Positions 18,037 to 27,116 of a DNA stretch of 64,000 bases are shown here, piece by piece. This DNA is from Panacibacter microcysteis (GTDB taxonomy: Bacteria > Bacteroidota > Bacteroidia > Chitinophagales > Chitinophagaceae). The notes below the pieces were generated by a model, which was not told the origin of the DNA, ran no database searches, and worked only from the letters and a program-made list of their open reading frames with translations. The stretch's first letter is position 1; each line of letters opens with the position of its first letter. The translations under genes and the position numbers were made by a program. The stretch lies in the NCBI RefSeq assembly GCF_015831355.1, contig NZ_JADWYR010000001.1, positions 1,054,001-1,118,000 of the forward strand. The letters are read 5' to 3'.

Positions 18037-19047
18037 TTATGCTAACTTTCGTGCTGCTTTATCAAGCGCAAGTTGTATACTCATTGGTTGTATTGCTGCC
18101 ATACAATGGCAGCCCGCAGTATTCCTGCTACAATCAGTACATGTTTTATCTTCCACAAACACTGTTGTATACTTACCAACAGGCGCCCACCTGCCGGGAT
18201 GTATCGGCCGCATAGGCGGGTATATGCCCATTGCATGTTTACCAAGCGCTGCTGCAATGTGTAAAGGTCCGGTACTATTGGCCACCAGTGCATCACACTT
18301 ATTGATAAAAGCCATGAACTGATCGAGATCCATTTTGCCTGTTATATCGTGCACCAGGTTGCCAACTGCATCAAACAAGGGTTGCAGGCTTCCTCTTTCT
18401 TTCGGCGTGCCGGAGATAAAAATATTGTACCTGTTTTGATCAAGTAAATGCACCAGCTTTACGAAGTTTTCCAGGCCCCATTCTCTTGCGCTGCCCTGTG
18501 ATTTTGGGTGCAGTATTACATTGAATTTATGTTCGTCAATCAATGCCCTGAATTCGCTTTTCAGTTCCTGCAATTGTTGTAACCCAAAAAGCGGCACCAG
18601 GTTTTCTATTTGCAGGTTTTCGTAAATACCTAATGCTTCCAGCAACTTCAGGTTCAGTTGTGCCTCGTGCAGGTCAGACTTTTTACGGCTGAGCCTTACC
18701 AGTTTATTACAGGTAGTCCAGTGATAAAGCCTGTTAGTGGTGCCAATGCGTAATGGTATACCAATCTCTTTGGCCCGCTTTGCGATGGAGGCCAGTGGAA
18801 AAACGTGTAATATCACCTGCGGTGCTTCACCACATACATCTACCGGTTTGCTATAAAAATCTTCTACGTCTATAAACTCATCCACATATTTACATGCGTT
18901 GATAACAGGTTTGGTATACGCCTTACCTAGCCATGCAACTTTTATAGCGGGGAAATGTTTTTTTAAAACTGCTGCCACAGGCAATGTCAACACTACATCA
19001 CCAATGCTGTCGGTTCTGCTGATAATGATATTCGCAGGTTGTTGCAT
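18037..19047 (-). CDS. Glycosyltransferase family 9 (heptosyltransferase-like)
   Basis: 336 residues. A second member of the ADP-heptose:LPS heptosyltransferase family, with the N-terminal IIISRTDSIGDVVLTLPVA, a middle VILHPKSQGSAREWGLENFVKLV and the donor site ALVANSTGPLHIAAALGKHAMGIYPPM. Compared with the GT9 at 13962 it retains a more canonical donor motif (STGPLHIAAA). It begins 5 bp after the upstream GT2-like gene on the same strand, so the two form an operon. It probably adds a sugar to LPS core or lipid A-linked glycan. Confidence 0.94.
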   Translation of the reverse strand: MQQPANIIISRTDSIGDVVLTLPVAAVLKKHFPAIKVAWLGKAYTKPVINACKYVDEFIDVEDFYSKPVDVCGEAPQVILHVFPLASIAKRAKEIGIPLRIGTTNRLYHWTTCNKLVRLSRKKSDLHEAQLNLKLLEALGIYENLQIENLVPLFGLQQLQELKSEFRALIDEHKFNVILHPKSQGSAREWGLENFVKLVHLLDQNRYNIFISGTPKERGSLQPLFDAVGNLVHDITGKMDLDQFMAFINKCDALVANSTGPLHIAAALGKHAMGIYPPMRPIHPGRWAPVGKYTTVFVEDKTCTDCSRNTAGCHCMAAIQPMSIQLALDKAARKLA

Positions 19048-19052
19048 GCAAG

Positions 19053-19925
19053 CTATATAATGCGGTAATTTTTAAAATCGAATGGCCTGATACTCGTGAG
19101 CTTTTCAAACCTGTACAGCAGGGCATCTTTAAGTGAAAAATGTTTTTTGGAAAGATCAATATCAATATTCCAGTTTTTCTTTTCAATGCGGTCTTTCATT
19201 ACTGCAGGATGACTGCCCGTGAATTTCTGCAGAGAATCAAAATCGTCGAAGTTGAATGCATCTTCCTGTTGCACATACTGTCGCCATTCTTCTGAATCTT
19301 CGTTCCAGAAGCGGCTGACATGCTGCTGCTTTTGCTTCATTTGCTTTGGACTCTTTACCCAGCCGTAATGATATACACAGGCATCGATTAGCTTTACTTT
19401 AAGCTTGGTTTGCCCGATACGAAAACCCTGTGCATCTCTGTATGCAGCAATACGTTTATCGTTTCTTATTATTCTAACCTCGCGGTGGTACCAACGTCTG
19501 CTGTCGCCTACATAATCGTACGTGCCATAAAAATGAAGATACCTGAATAACAAACCTTCCACATTTGTATCGGTCTTATACTTTTCGCACGCTGTTTTGA
19601 TTGCCGGCAAATACTGCTCATGAATAACTTCATCGCCCTGTATGTAAAACGCCCAGTCACTTGCAGGATCGATGAGTTGAAAAGCCTTGTCTGTTTCAAC
19701 GGCCAAAACCCTGCCTCCTTTGCGGAGACTGAGATCCCATGTTGAATAATGAATCTTTATTTTAGGATCGTTGATAGCCTTTATGAGGCCTGTTGTATCG
19801 TCTTCAGAATCACCAATCAAAACAACCATTTCATCTACAACAGGCAGTATTGATCTGATGGCTTCCACGATCGGGTAATCGTTGATTATTGCATTTCTTA
19901 TAATGGTAAAACCAGATATCTTCAT
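19053..19925 (-). CDS. Glycosyltransferase family 2-like protein
   Basis: 290 residues from the ATG at 19925 (MKISGFTIIRNAIIN); a longer in-frame start at 19994 gives 23 extra residues with no family pattern. The N-terminal GT-A fold is present with YPIVEAIRSILPVVDEMVVLIGDSEDDT, but the second acidic motif is IQGDEVIHEQ instead of a classical DXD. This matches a Bacteroidota subgroup of LPS-biosynthesis GT2-like proteins. A large part of the C-terminal half is basic and aromatic. It is the first gene of an operon with the following GT9. Confidence 0.82.
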   Translation of the reverse strand: MKISGFTIIRNAIINDYPIVEAIRSILPVVDEMVVLIGDSEDDTTGLIKAINDPKIKIHYSTWDLSLRKGGRVLAVETDKAFQLIDPASDWAFYIQGDEVIHEQYLPAIKTACEKYKTDTNVEGLLFRYLHFYGTYDYVGDSRRWYHREVRIIRNDKRIAAYRDAQGFRIGQTKLKVKLIDACVYHYGWVKSPKQMKQKQQHVSRFWNEDSEEWRQYVQQEDAFNFDDFDSLQKFTGSHPAVMKDRIEKKNWNIDIDLSKKHFSLKDALLYRFEKLTSIRPFDFKNYRII

Positions 19926-20035
19926 GTTGCCCGTGTATGGCTGCAAAGAACGGAAATTATAAGACGTAATTTTTACTTTATTACTACTATGCAATTTACA
20001 TTTAAGCGCTAAATTGCAATTTACGTTTTTAAGCT

Positions 20036-20677
20036 ATGATCAATTTTATTCCCATATTTCCTTTGAGTATCGTTGTTTACCCCGGTGAGCAACTAAACCT
20101 GCACATCTTCGAGGACCGATACAAACAACTGGTAAATGAGTGCTACAGTTTACAAAAACCTTTCGGCATTCCTTCTGTAGTAAATAATAATGTTACCGAC
20201 CTTGGCACGCTTGTAAAAGTGAAGGAAATAGTGAAAGTATATGATGATGGCAAAATGGACATAAGAACCGAAGGCCTGAGTGTTTTTCGCGTACTGGAGG
20301 TGATTAAGAAAGTGCCGGATAAATTATACAGTGGTGCCATTGTGGAATACCCGGCCAATGAAATGAACCTGGTGCGTGCCATGATGCAGCAAATACTGAC
20401 CAGCATACGTGAGCTGCATAAGCTGCTGAAGATTACAAAAGACATTAAAAAGCCTGACGATGAACTGCTGAGCTATGATGTTGCGCACCATGCCGGGCTA
20501 ACGTTAGAAGAAGAATATGAGCTGCTTGGGCTGTTGCGCGAAGATCAGCGACTGGAGTACCTGAAACGCCATTTAAACAAAGTTATTCCAATGATCAATG
20601 GCATAGAATTACTGAAAGAAAAAATTCAGCTGAATGGCCATTTCAGGGAATTGAAGGGTTTCAATTTTGACTTTTGA
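20036..20677 (+). CDS. LON peptidase substrate-binding-domain protein
   Basis: 213 residues consisting of only the N-terminal (LON/PUA-like) domain of Lon protease: FIPIFPLSIVVYPGEQLNLHIFEDRYKQLV is diagnostic, followed by a beta-rich core and a helical end (GLTLEEEYELLGLLREDQRLEYLKRHL). The ATPase and protease domains are absent by design in this stand-alone family. The function is unknown, perhaps binding unfolded or specific substrates. The divergent neighbour is the GT2-like gene. Confidence 0.9.
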   Translation: MINFIPIFPLSIVVYPGEQLNLHIFEDRYKQLVNECYSLQKPFGIPSVVNNNVTDLGTLVKVKEIVKVYDDGKMDIRTEGLSVFRVLEVIKKVPDKLYSGAIVEYPANEMNLVRAMMQQILTSIRELHKLLKITKDIKKPDDELLSYDVAHHAGLTLEEEYELLGLLREDQRLEYLKRHLNKVIPMINGIELLKEKIQLNGHFRELKGFNFDF

Positions 20678-20765
20678 CAGCATAAATGACCTGGAAAAAC
20701 ACAACACCCGTGACGATTTTATATTAACTGACGCCGGCAGCACCCTTGCTGACACATATGCTGCA

Positions 20766-20785
20766 GTACAAGTGTGCGACGCAAC
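20766..20785 (-). repeat. Interspersed repeat core, hybrid of subtypes A and B (copy 9)
   Basis: Reads GTACAAGTGTGCGACGCAAC on the plus strand, the exact complement of copy 8, followed by CAAAGCCGCATAGCAGCAATGCAG. It falls in the leader of the next gene, which argues against the longer start codon of that gene. Confidence 0.9.
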
Positions 20786-20829
20786 CAAAGCCGCATAGCA
20801 GCAATGCAGCTGGGCACATAAAAAAACTT

Positions 20830-21669
20830 ATGCAAACACAACCAGCACCAATACAGGTTCAGCACCTGTTTGAACCGCTCGATGATAGTTTAATGGAACT
20901 TTTGTACGCGTTAACGCCGGCTGATTGGGAAAAGTCAACCGTTGCACGCTTATGGAAAGTAAAAGACGTGGCGGCTCACTTACTGGATGGTAACATACGG
21001 ACGCTCTCTTTGCAGAAAGACCGCTATTTTGGTGAAACGCCGCCTGCAATAAACACGTACAATGAACTTGTAGACTGGCTGAATAAACTGAACGCTGACT
21101 GGGTTGCGGCTGCAAAGAGAATGAGTCCTGCCGTATTAATACTGCTGCATGAAGCAACGCGAAAGGAAACCAGCGCTTATTATAAGTCGCTCAACCTGTA
21201 TGACAAAGCTGTATTTGCAGTATCGTGGGCGGGTGAAGAAGAAAGTTTAAACTGGTTGCATATTGCACGGGAGTACACGGAGAAATGGCTACACCAGCAG
21301 CAGATAAGAGACGCCGTGCATAAACCGGGCATAATGACCAGTACATTTTTTTATCCTTTTATGGATACATGTATGTACGCGCTGCCTTACACATATAAAA
21401 ACATTGATGCAGCAACAGGTACAACGATTGAACTACACATCGAGGGTGACGGAGGCGGCTCGTGGTTGCTTACAAAAACAGGCAGCGGCTGGTTACTGAG
21501 CAAAGAATATGAAAGGAATGTAACCGCACGTATCTCGCTTCCTGCAGCTATTGCCTGGAAGTTGTTTTCGAAAAGCATGCGCCCGGCTGATATTACAAAC
21601 AGTATACATGTTACGGGCGATGAAACGCTGGCGTTGCATGCTTTGAACATGATTTCGGTAATGGCATGA
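20830..21669 (+). CDS. Maleylpyruvate isomerase N-terminal / DinB-like domain protein
   Basis: 279 residues from the ATG at 20830 (MQTQPAPIQV). An upstream in-frame ATG at 20746 would translate straight through an interspersed repeat and is rejected. The first 150 residues form the four-helix MDMPI_N/DinB-like bundle: DDSLMELLYALTPADWEKSTVARLWKVKDVAAHLLDGN, where the His can be a metal ligand. It ends in a mixed alpha/beta part resembling the sterol-carrier-like C-terminal domain of such proteins. They are thiol-dependent metalloenzymes in other phyla; the reaction here is unknown. Confidence 0.78.
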   Translation: MQTQPAPIQVQHLFEPLDDSLMELLYALTPADWEKSTVARLWKVKDVAAHLLDGNIRTLSLQKDRYFGETPPAINTYNELVDWLNKLNADWVAAAKRMSPAVLILLHEATRKETSAYYKSLNLYDKAVFAVSWAGEEESLNWLHIAREYTEKWLHQQQIRDAVHKPGIMTSTFFYPFMDTCMYALPYTYKNIDAATGTTIELHIEGDGGGSWLLTKTGSGWLLSKEYERNVTARISLPAAIAWKLFSKSMRPADITNSIHVTGDETLALHALNMISVMA

Positions 21670-21674
21670 TCAGT

Positions 21675-22373
21675 TTACAGATCGCCTAATTGAGGCCGCA
21701 TAACAATCTCTTCTACGCAGGCCTGTGCAGACAATCTGGCAACCGCAAATACCATCCCGGCAACATCATTTGCCTCCATCATGCGTTTTGCATCTATACC
21801 GCTTGCCGACCAGGAATCGGTATAAGCAGCGCCGGGTATAACAGCCGTTACTTTTATATTATAGGGTTTCATCTCCTCGCGCAGGTTTTTGCTAAACCCC
21901 AGTAGTGCGAACTTGCTGATGCTGTAAGCACCACCATTATTATACGCCTGTATAGAAGCGATAGAACAGATATTGAAGATATGACCTTCTTTTACCTGCA
22001 TCATAGCAGGTAGCAGCAGCCTGGTAAGGTGGTATGCGCTGTACAGGTTTGTTTCAATCATTTGTTCCAATGCGCCGTCGGGCTCGTTGTGTACGCTGCC
22101 AGGGATAAACTGGCCGGCATTATTGATAATGATGCCGGGTGTGCCGAACGACAGGCACCAGTTAGCAAAAGCCGTTACATGTTCAGTCACGCTCATGTCT
22201 GCCGCTTTTGCGTGTACGGCAGATTGCGGATAATTTGTTTGGAGTTCATTTACCAGTTCGTAAAGATTGTATTCATTACGGGCACATAATAACAGCGTAT
22301 TACCAGCCGCTGCGAACTGTGTTGCCATCGCTTTCCCCAATCCTTTTGACGCTCCCGTAATTATTACATGCAT
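21675..22373 (-). CDS. Short-chain dehydrogenase/reductase
   Basis: 232-residue classical SDR. The NAD(P) glycine motif is ITGASKGLGKAMATQF (near residue 5), followed by the NNAG motif in IIINNAGQF, the catalytic Ser in NICSIASIQ and Tyr-x3-Lys in YSISKFALLGFSK. The C-terminal segment VIPGAAYTDSW is typical of the FabG-like group. The Arg-free but Lys-containing glycine loop (SKGLGK) suggests NADP preference. The substrate cannot be deduced. It is convergent with the preceding gene (6 bp between stop codons) and divergent from yjjG. Confidence 0.93.
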   Translation of the reverse strand: MHVIITGASKGLGKAMATQFAAAGNTLLLCARNEYNLYELVNELQTNYPQSAVHAKAADMSVTEHVTAFANWCLSFGTPGIIINNAGQFIPGSVHNEPDGALEQMIETNLYSAYHLTRLLLPAMMQVKEGHIFNICSIASIQAYNNGGAYSISKFALLGFSKNLREEMKPYNIKVTAVIPGAAYTDSWSASGIDAKRMMEANDVAGMVFAVARLSAQACVEEIVMRPQLGDL

Positions 22374-22445
22374 AACAATTGATTTAGCTCCGGCAAGTTA
22401 ACAGCAAATTGATAAACTCAACAAGCTTAAGTTGTATTTTGCGGC

Positions 22446-23141
22446 ATGAAATACCGGCATCTTTTCTTCGATCTTGATCATACGTTGTGGGATTTTGAGA
22501 CAAACGCCAAAGAAACCATCCGGGAAGTGTATGATCTTAACAGCTTACATCTTCTTGGTATTGACAACTTCGATGAATTTTTTAACAGGTACAGCTATCA
22601 TAACGAGCGGCTTTGGGACCGCTACACAAAAGGCTACATAAAGCAGGAGGAACTACGCTGGAAAAGGATGTGGCTTGCCATGCTGGATTTTAAAGTTGCA
22701 GATGAAGCAATGGCTAAACGCATGTCTGCTGAATTTCTTGAACGCCTGCCGCTTAAAACAAATCTTTTCCCATATACGATTGAAATACTTGAATACCTCA
22801 ATAAAAAGGGCTACATTCTTCACCTCGTAACAAACGGTTTTGAGAATGTGCAGTTCAGCAAACTGCAAAACAGTAACCTGCGCAACTATTTCAGGGAAAT
22901 AATAACTTCAGAAGGATCTAACAGCCTAAAACCAAATAAAGAAATTTTTGAGTATGCGCTAAGCAAAAGTGGCGCGTTGGCGCATGAAAGCGTTATGATA
23001 GGAGACAATCTGGATGCGGATATACAGGGAGGAATTAATGCAGGGCTGGATACTATTTTTGTGAACCATTTAAAGATCGACCCGCATATACAAGCGACCT
23101 ATGTTATTACACACCTGAAAGAACTGGAAGATATATTTTAA
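22446..23141 (+). CDS. yjjG: HAD hydrolase, YjjG-type noncanonical pyrimidine nucleotidase
   Basis: 231 residues, HAD superfamily. Motif I is HLFFDLDHTLWDF (nucleophile Asp near residue 10), motif II is LVTNGFENVQFSKL, motif III is the Lys in SLKPNKEIFEYAL, and motif IV is MIGDNLDADIQGGINAG. The WDF after motif I and the cap-domain sequence fit YjjG, which cleans damaged or noncanonical nucleoside monophosphates such as 5-halo-dUMP. The gene is transcribed away from the SDR gene. Exact substrate specificity is inference. Confidence 0.88.
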   Translation: MKYRHLFFDLDHTLWDFETNAKETIREVYDLNSLHLLGIDNFDEFFNRYSYHNERLWDRYTKGYIKQEELRWKRMWLAMLDFKVADEAMAKRMSAEFLERLPLKTNLFPYTIEILEYLNKKGYILHLVTNGFENVQFSKLQNSNLRNYFREIITSEGSNSLKPNKEIFEYALSKSGALAHESVMIGDNLDADIQGGINAGLDTIFVNHLKIDPHIQATYVITHLKELEDIF

Positions 23142-23248
23142 AATCGTCTAAGTTTATATGGAAATTTTCAGGAATATTTGGCATTTCTGGCAGAAAGATT
23201 AACTCGTAAAAGTGTAGAAAATAATGCCCACAACGGGCAAGCTGCTCC

Positions 23249-23632
23249 TCATTTATTTAGCCTGTCGACAACATTGAAAATGATATCCCGGTTAAATGGT
23301 TTGGCAATAAAATAATCAGCACCTTTTTCATAGGCTTTGAGACGGTCTGCGGATGAATCTATTGCCGTTACCACCACAATACGTGTAAAAGGATGATTTC
23401 TTTTTACATAATCTATAAAATCAACACCCAAACCATCGGGAAGGTGGTTATCTAAGAATAAAATTGACGGAGTTTCTTTTTTCAGCATTCGCTGTGCATC
23501 TGATAATGTATTTACATAGGTTGACCGAAGACTTTTTTTCTTTAAAATACCGTCCAGCAGGTAACATATATCCACCTCATCATCAACAATCAATGCTTTT
23601 AAAATTTTATCTCTCACACTACTGGTTTCCAC
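23249..23632 (-). CDS. Single-domain response regulator (receiver only)
   Basis: 127 residues, a complete CheY-like receiver and nothing else. ALIVDDEVDICYLL carries the acidic pocket, ILFLDNHLPDGLGVDF the phospho-acceptor Asp (near residue 60), IVVVTAIDSS the Thr switch, and FIAKPFN the conserved Lys. With no output domain it may work in a phosphorelay or by protein-protein contact. It is divergent from an NtrC-type regulator; no kinase lies in the window near it. Confidence 0.92.
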   Translation of the reverse strand: METSSVRDKILKALIVDDEVDICYLLDGILKKKSLRSTYVNTLSDAQRMLKKETPSILFLDNHLPDGLGVDFIDYVKRNHPFTRIVVVTAIDSSADRLKAYEKGADYFIAKPFNRDIIFNVVDRLNK

Positions 23633-23857
23633 GTTCTACTTATTTAACAGTGAATTGAATAAGTATCAAAGGGTTAAAAAATGTGCCACTAATTATGGTT
23701 ACATGCGGTTATTCGCTAAACAAGACGCAAAAAAAGATCAAAGTATACTGTTTTCAAATATGGTAACTTCATAATCAGCAAAAACTGGCATGAAATTCTA
23801 CACTATTTCACACTGGTACCATTGCAAATCCTCATTTAAAGTTGACGTTACAAAGAC

Positions 23858-25324
23858 ATGAAAAAGAAAATATTAATAATTGACGACGACACCGATATCT
23901 GCCTCCTTCTAAGTAAATTTTTAGCACGCAAGGGTTACGAAGCCGACACTGCATACAGCGGGGTAAAAGGCATCAGCATGTTCTCGCAGGGTAATTACGA
24001 TGCGGTACTGTGCGATTACCGTTTGGGTGATAAAGATGGTAAGGATGTACTTGCTCAATTGAAAGCAACAGACCCCAAAGCCATCGTCATTGTTATTACA
24101 GGGTATTCTGATATTAAAACCGCGGTAGAGATCATTAAAGCCGGTGCTTACGATTATATTACCAAGCCACTTATACCTGATGAGGTTTTAAATGTACTTT
24201 CTGCTGCATTCAACCAGTCAGAAACCGGCAGCCTAACCATACCTGTTTCGTCCGTTGCGAAACCGGCTGTAAAAAGATCAAATACCACAAGTGTGGATTT
24301 TATGATCGGCAATGCTGCAGCTACCAAAGAATTATACAGGCAAATTGAGATCGTAGCCCCAACGGGTTACAGTATTATCCTTTATGGTGAAAGTGGCACA
24401 GGTAAAGAAGTGGTAGCCAGGACCATCCACGATTACAGTGACAGAAAGGGAAAGCCTTTTGTTGCAGTTGATTGTGGTACACTATCAAAAGAATTAAGCG
24501 GCAGTGAATTGTTTGGTCACGTAAAAGGCGCATTTACCGGCGCGCTGAATGATAAAGACGGGCATTTTGAGACAGCTAATGGCGGCACGCTTTTCCTCGA
24601 TGAAGTTGCCAACCTGTCGCCCGATGTACAGGCATCTTTGCTGCGTGTAATACAGGAAAGAAAATTCAAACGCGTAGGTGGCACCAAAGAAATGGATGTA
24701 GATGTACGTATTATCGTGGCTTCCAATGAAAACCTGCAGGATGCCTACCGCAGGGGCAAATTCAGGGAAGATCTTTACCACCGCTTTAACGAGTTTTCGA
24801 TTAACCTGCCACCACTTCGCAACCGTAAAGATGACATCATTTCTTTTGCAAATTTCTTTCTTGCCAAAACCAACCAGGAATTGAATAAAGAAGTAGTAGG
24901 GTTTGAAGACAGGGTAATAAGCATGTTCCTTAGTTACAGCTGGCCGGGCAACCTGAGAGAGTTCAGGAATGTTGTCAGACGCTCAGTATTGCTTACACCT
25001 GGCGGCACCACTATAAAGGCAGATACATTGCCATGGGAAATTACCGGTAATAGCGCGCTCGATACAGCAGCACCACCTGTAAATGAAGCTGGCTACCTGC
25101 AAAACGCTGTAGTCATGAACAGCAGCAACCCTACGGCCGTTCCACCGGTAAGGGAACTGGATCTGAAAAGCACCGCGGTAAAGGCAGAATACGAAACCAT
25201 TATGAACCTGTTGAAGCAGGTTAATTACAATAAGAAAAAGGCAGCAGAAATCTTAAATATCGACAGGAAAACATTATACAATAAGATCCGGAATTATGAA
25301 CAACTGACGGAGAAGCTCAATTAA
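23858..25324 (+). CDS. Sigma-54-dependent NtrC-type response regulator
   Basis: 488 residues in three domains. The receiver (about 1-120) has IIDDDTDICLLL, Asp in AVLCDYRLGDKDG and the Lys in YITKPL. The AAA+ domain (about 148-390) has Walker A YGESGTGKEVVA, the sigma-54 contact loop GAFTGA, Walker B GGTLFLDEV and the arginine-finger region. A C-terminal Fis-type helix-turn-helix (about 440-480, NYNKKKAAEILNIDRKTLYNKI) ends the protein. It activates sigma-54 promoters; targets are unknown. A bidirectional terminator follows. Confidence 0.97.
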   Translation: MKKKILIIDDDTDICLLLSKFLARKGYEADTAYSGVKGISMFSQGNYDAVLCDYRLGDKDGKDVLAQLKATDPKAIVIVITGYSDIKTAVEIIKAGAYDYITKPLIPDEVLNVLSAAFNQSETGSLTIPVSSVAKPAVKRSNTTSVDFMIGNAAATKELYRQIEIVAPTGYSIILYGESGTGKEVVARTIHDYSDRKGKPFVAVDCGTLSKELSGSELFGHVKGAFTGALNDKDGHFETANGGTLFLDEVANLSPDVQASLLRVIQERKFKRVGGTKEMDVDVRIIVASNENLQDAYRRGKFREDLYHRFNEFSINLPPLRNRKDDIISFANFFLAKTNQELNKEVVGFEDRVISMFLSYSWPGNLREFRNVVRRSVLLTPGGTTIKADTLPWEITGNSALDTAAPPVNEAGYLQNAVVMNSSNPTAVPPVRELDLKSTAVKAEYETIMNLLKQVNYNKKKAAEILNIDRKTLYNKIRNYEQLTEKLN

Positions 25325-25351
25325 TTGAACCAGTTTCTTCCCTTTGATTGT

Positions 25352-25385
25352 AAAAAGTCTGTTCAGTAATGAACAGACTTTTTTA
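25352..25385. terminator. Bidirectional terminator between the NtrC-type and DOPA-dioxygenase genes
   Basis: A 13-bp stem, AAAAAGTCTGTTC (25352-25364) with GAACAGACTTTTT (25371-25383), flanked by A and T runs. It overlaps the stop codon of the minus-strand gene ending at 25383. Confidence 0.9.
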
Positions 25386-26222
25386 TGTATGACTGATTTT
25401 TACTGATGTCATCGTAAGGGCCCCTGCAACGGCTGTATCATTGAAGAAAGAGATCTTATCCCGGCCACCCTGCAGGCCAAGTGTGTACATCAAAGGAAGG
25501 TAATGATCCGGCGTTGGTATAGCAAGCAATGCCTCCCTGCCGAGGCTTTCATACTTTATCAGTTTATCATGGCTTCCGTTACTGATGAGTTCCTTGAACG
25601 TATCATTCATTTTCAATGCCCAGTCAAATCCAAAACCGGGCTTATCTATGTGCTGCCAGGAAACCATTCGAAGGTTGTGCACCATGTTGCCACTACCTAC
25701 TACCAGCACGCCTTTCTTTCGCAGGGCGTACAGTTCTTTTGCCAGGTCATAGTGGTATTGTGGAGGCTTCGTATAATCAATACTCAACTGCAATACCGGT
25801 ATATCGGCGGCGGGGTACATGTGTTTGATGATCGTCCAGGCACCGTGGTCCAAACCCCAATCGTGCGAAAGACCCACCGCTGTTGTGTGTATGATAGAAG
25901 CAGTCTCTTTTGCCAGCAAAGGATCTCCCGGTGCAGGGTATTGCACATCAAAAAGAGCTTGCGGAAACCCGCCAAAATCATGGATCGTTTGCGGAAAATC
26001 CATGCCAGTTATATGGGTACCGCGTGTAAGCCAATGTGCAGATATTACCAATACTGCCTTAGGTACCGGAATTTCCAGGGCCATTTGTGCCCAGCGTTTT
26101 GAAAACTCATTGTCTTCAATACCGTTCATAGGTGAGCCGTGGCCAACGAACAACACCGGCATCAATGATTCTTCCTCAGAGAGTGTTGCTGTAAATTGTT
26201 TAAATGAAGATAATGTAGACAT
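25383..26222 (-). CDS. ygiD: 4,5-DOPA dioxygenase extradiol-type ring-opening enzyme
   Basis: 279 residues from the ATG at 26222 (MSTLSSFKQF). A longer frame starting at 26336 reads through repeat copy 10 (its first residues MSDTTGDD are repeat sequence) and is rejected. This is a class III extradiol (LigB-type) fold with metal-ligand histidines in LFVGHGSPMNGIEDNEF and SAHWLTRGTHI, the active-site DHGAWTIIKHMYP, and VGSGNMVHNLR. YgiD-like enzymes cleave catechol rings such as L-DOPA; the natural substrate here is unknown. Confidence 0.9.
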   Translation of the reverse strand: MSTLSSFKQFTATLSEEESLMPVLFVGHGSPMNGIEDNEFSKRWAQMALEIPVPKAVLVISAHWLTRGTHITGMDFPQTIHDFGGFPQALFDVQYPAPGDPLLAKETASIIHTTAVGLSHDWGLDHGAWTIIKHMYPAADIPVLQLSIDYTKPPQYHYDLAKELYALRKKGVLVVGSGNMVHNLRMVSWQHIDKPGFGFDWALKMNDTFKELISNGSHDKLIKYESLGREALLAIPTPDHYLPLMYTLGLQGGRDKISFFNDTAVAGALTMTSVKISHT

Positions 26223-26322
26223 TCCCGTTATTCCTGTAATTACTGTCCGCAAAAAATGAATTCGTTTCAATGCGCCGTAGTTAATTTGTTGGTTACAGGC
26301 TGCATTACTACTATCATCGCCT

Positions 26323-26342
26323 GTTGTGTCACTCACTTGTAC
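26323..26342 (+). repeat. Interspersed repeat core, subtype A (copy 10)
   Basis: Exact subtype A core in the leader of the DOPA-dioxygenase gene, preceded by ATCATCGCCT and followed by TGTTGG. Confidence 0.92.
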
Positions 26343-26488
26343 TGTTGGTCATACTTCAGCAAGGGTGCAACGTTGTTTACAAACAAAAGCTTTTTACAAG
26401 CCATACTTAACCATAGAAAAATTATACAGCCGGGAACAATACCGCATCAACAATAGGCACAAACCTCCCGGCTGTAAAAGACATCAAG

Positions 26489-27073
26489 TTATTTTGCCTG
26501 CGCAAACTCCAGTTTAAGATCGATCGTTACATCTTTACCTACAACTGCACCGCCAGCCTCTGTTACGGTGTTCCATTTAAGGTTGTAATCAAAACGGTTG
26601 ATTACAGTAGTGGCTTTAAAACCGACTTTTATATTGCCCCATGGGTCTTTTACTGTACCGCCGTAAGTAACATCGAAAGTTACCGTCTTGGTAATATTAC
26701 GTATGGTAAGGTTACCGGTAAGTTTGTATTTGTTGCCTGATACTTTTTTAAAAGAAGTACTTTTAAAAGTCATGTTTGGGTATTGCTCCGCATTAAAGAA
26801 ATCATCGCTCTTCAGGTGCTTATCCCGGTTTTCATTGTCTGTATTAATGCTGTTGATGTCTACGCTAAAATCAACAGAAGCATCATTAAAGTCTGCATTA
26901 TTTGAAGTAATGCTTCCTTTAAAATTTTTGAAATAGCCTTCTACTTCTGAAATTACCAGGTGCGTTACCGTAAATTTTACATTTGAGTGCGCATTGTCAA
27001 CATTCCAGGTGGTTTGCGCAAATAATGCCGTGCTAAAAAGCGTGATTGCTGCTGCTAAAAACAGTTTTTTCAT
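26489..27073 (-). CDS. YceI-family periplasmic lipid-binding-like protein
   Basis: 194 residues from the ATG at 27073 (MKKLFLAAAITLFSTALFAQ, a clear signal peptide cleaved after ALFAQ). The mature part is a lipocalin-like beta barrel of the YceI family: WNVDNAHSNVKFTVTHLVISEVEGYFKNFKGSI, DDFFNAEQYPNMTFKSTSF, GNLTIRNITKTVTFDVTYGG. YceI proteins bind polyisoprenoids in the periplasm; the physiological role is unclear. A start at 27145 would overlap the upstream gene and is not used. It is probably in an operon with the F420-type reductase gene, 43 bp upstream. Confidence 0.94.
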   Translation of the reverse strand: MKKLFLAAAITLFSTALFAQTTWNVDNAHSNVKFTVTHLVISEVEGYFKNFKGSITSNNADFNDASVDFSVDINSINTDNENRDKHLKSDDFFNAEQYPNMTFKSTSFKKVSGNKYKLTGNLTIRNITKTVTFDVTYGGTVKDPWGNIKVGFKATTVINRFDYNLKWNTVTEAGGAVVGKDVTIDLKLEFAQAK

Positions 27074-27116
27074 GATTGTGTTTCTTTTTAATATGTGGTG
27101 AAAATGTAAACTTGCT

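Noticed and set aside
20746-20829. Longer N-terminus for the maleylpyruvate-isomerase-like gene
   Set aside because: It passes through repeat copy 9; the ATG at 20830 starts right before the family domain.
26222-26336. Longer N-terminus for the DOPA-dioxygenase gene
   Set aside because: The first codons (MSDTTGDD) are a translation of repeat copy 10 and have no family similarity.
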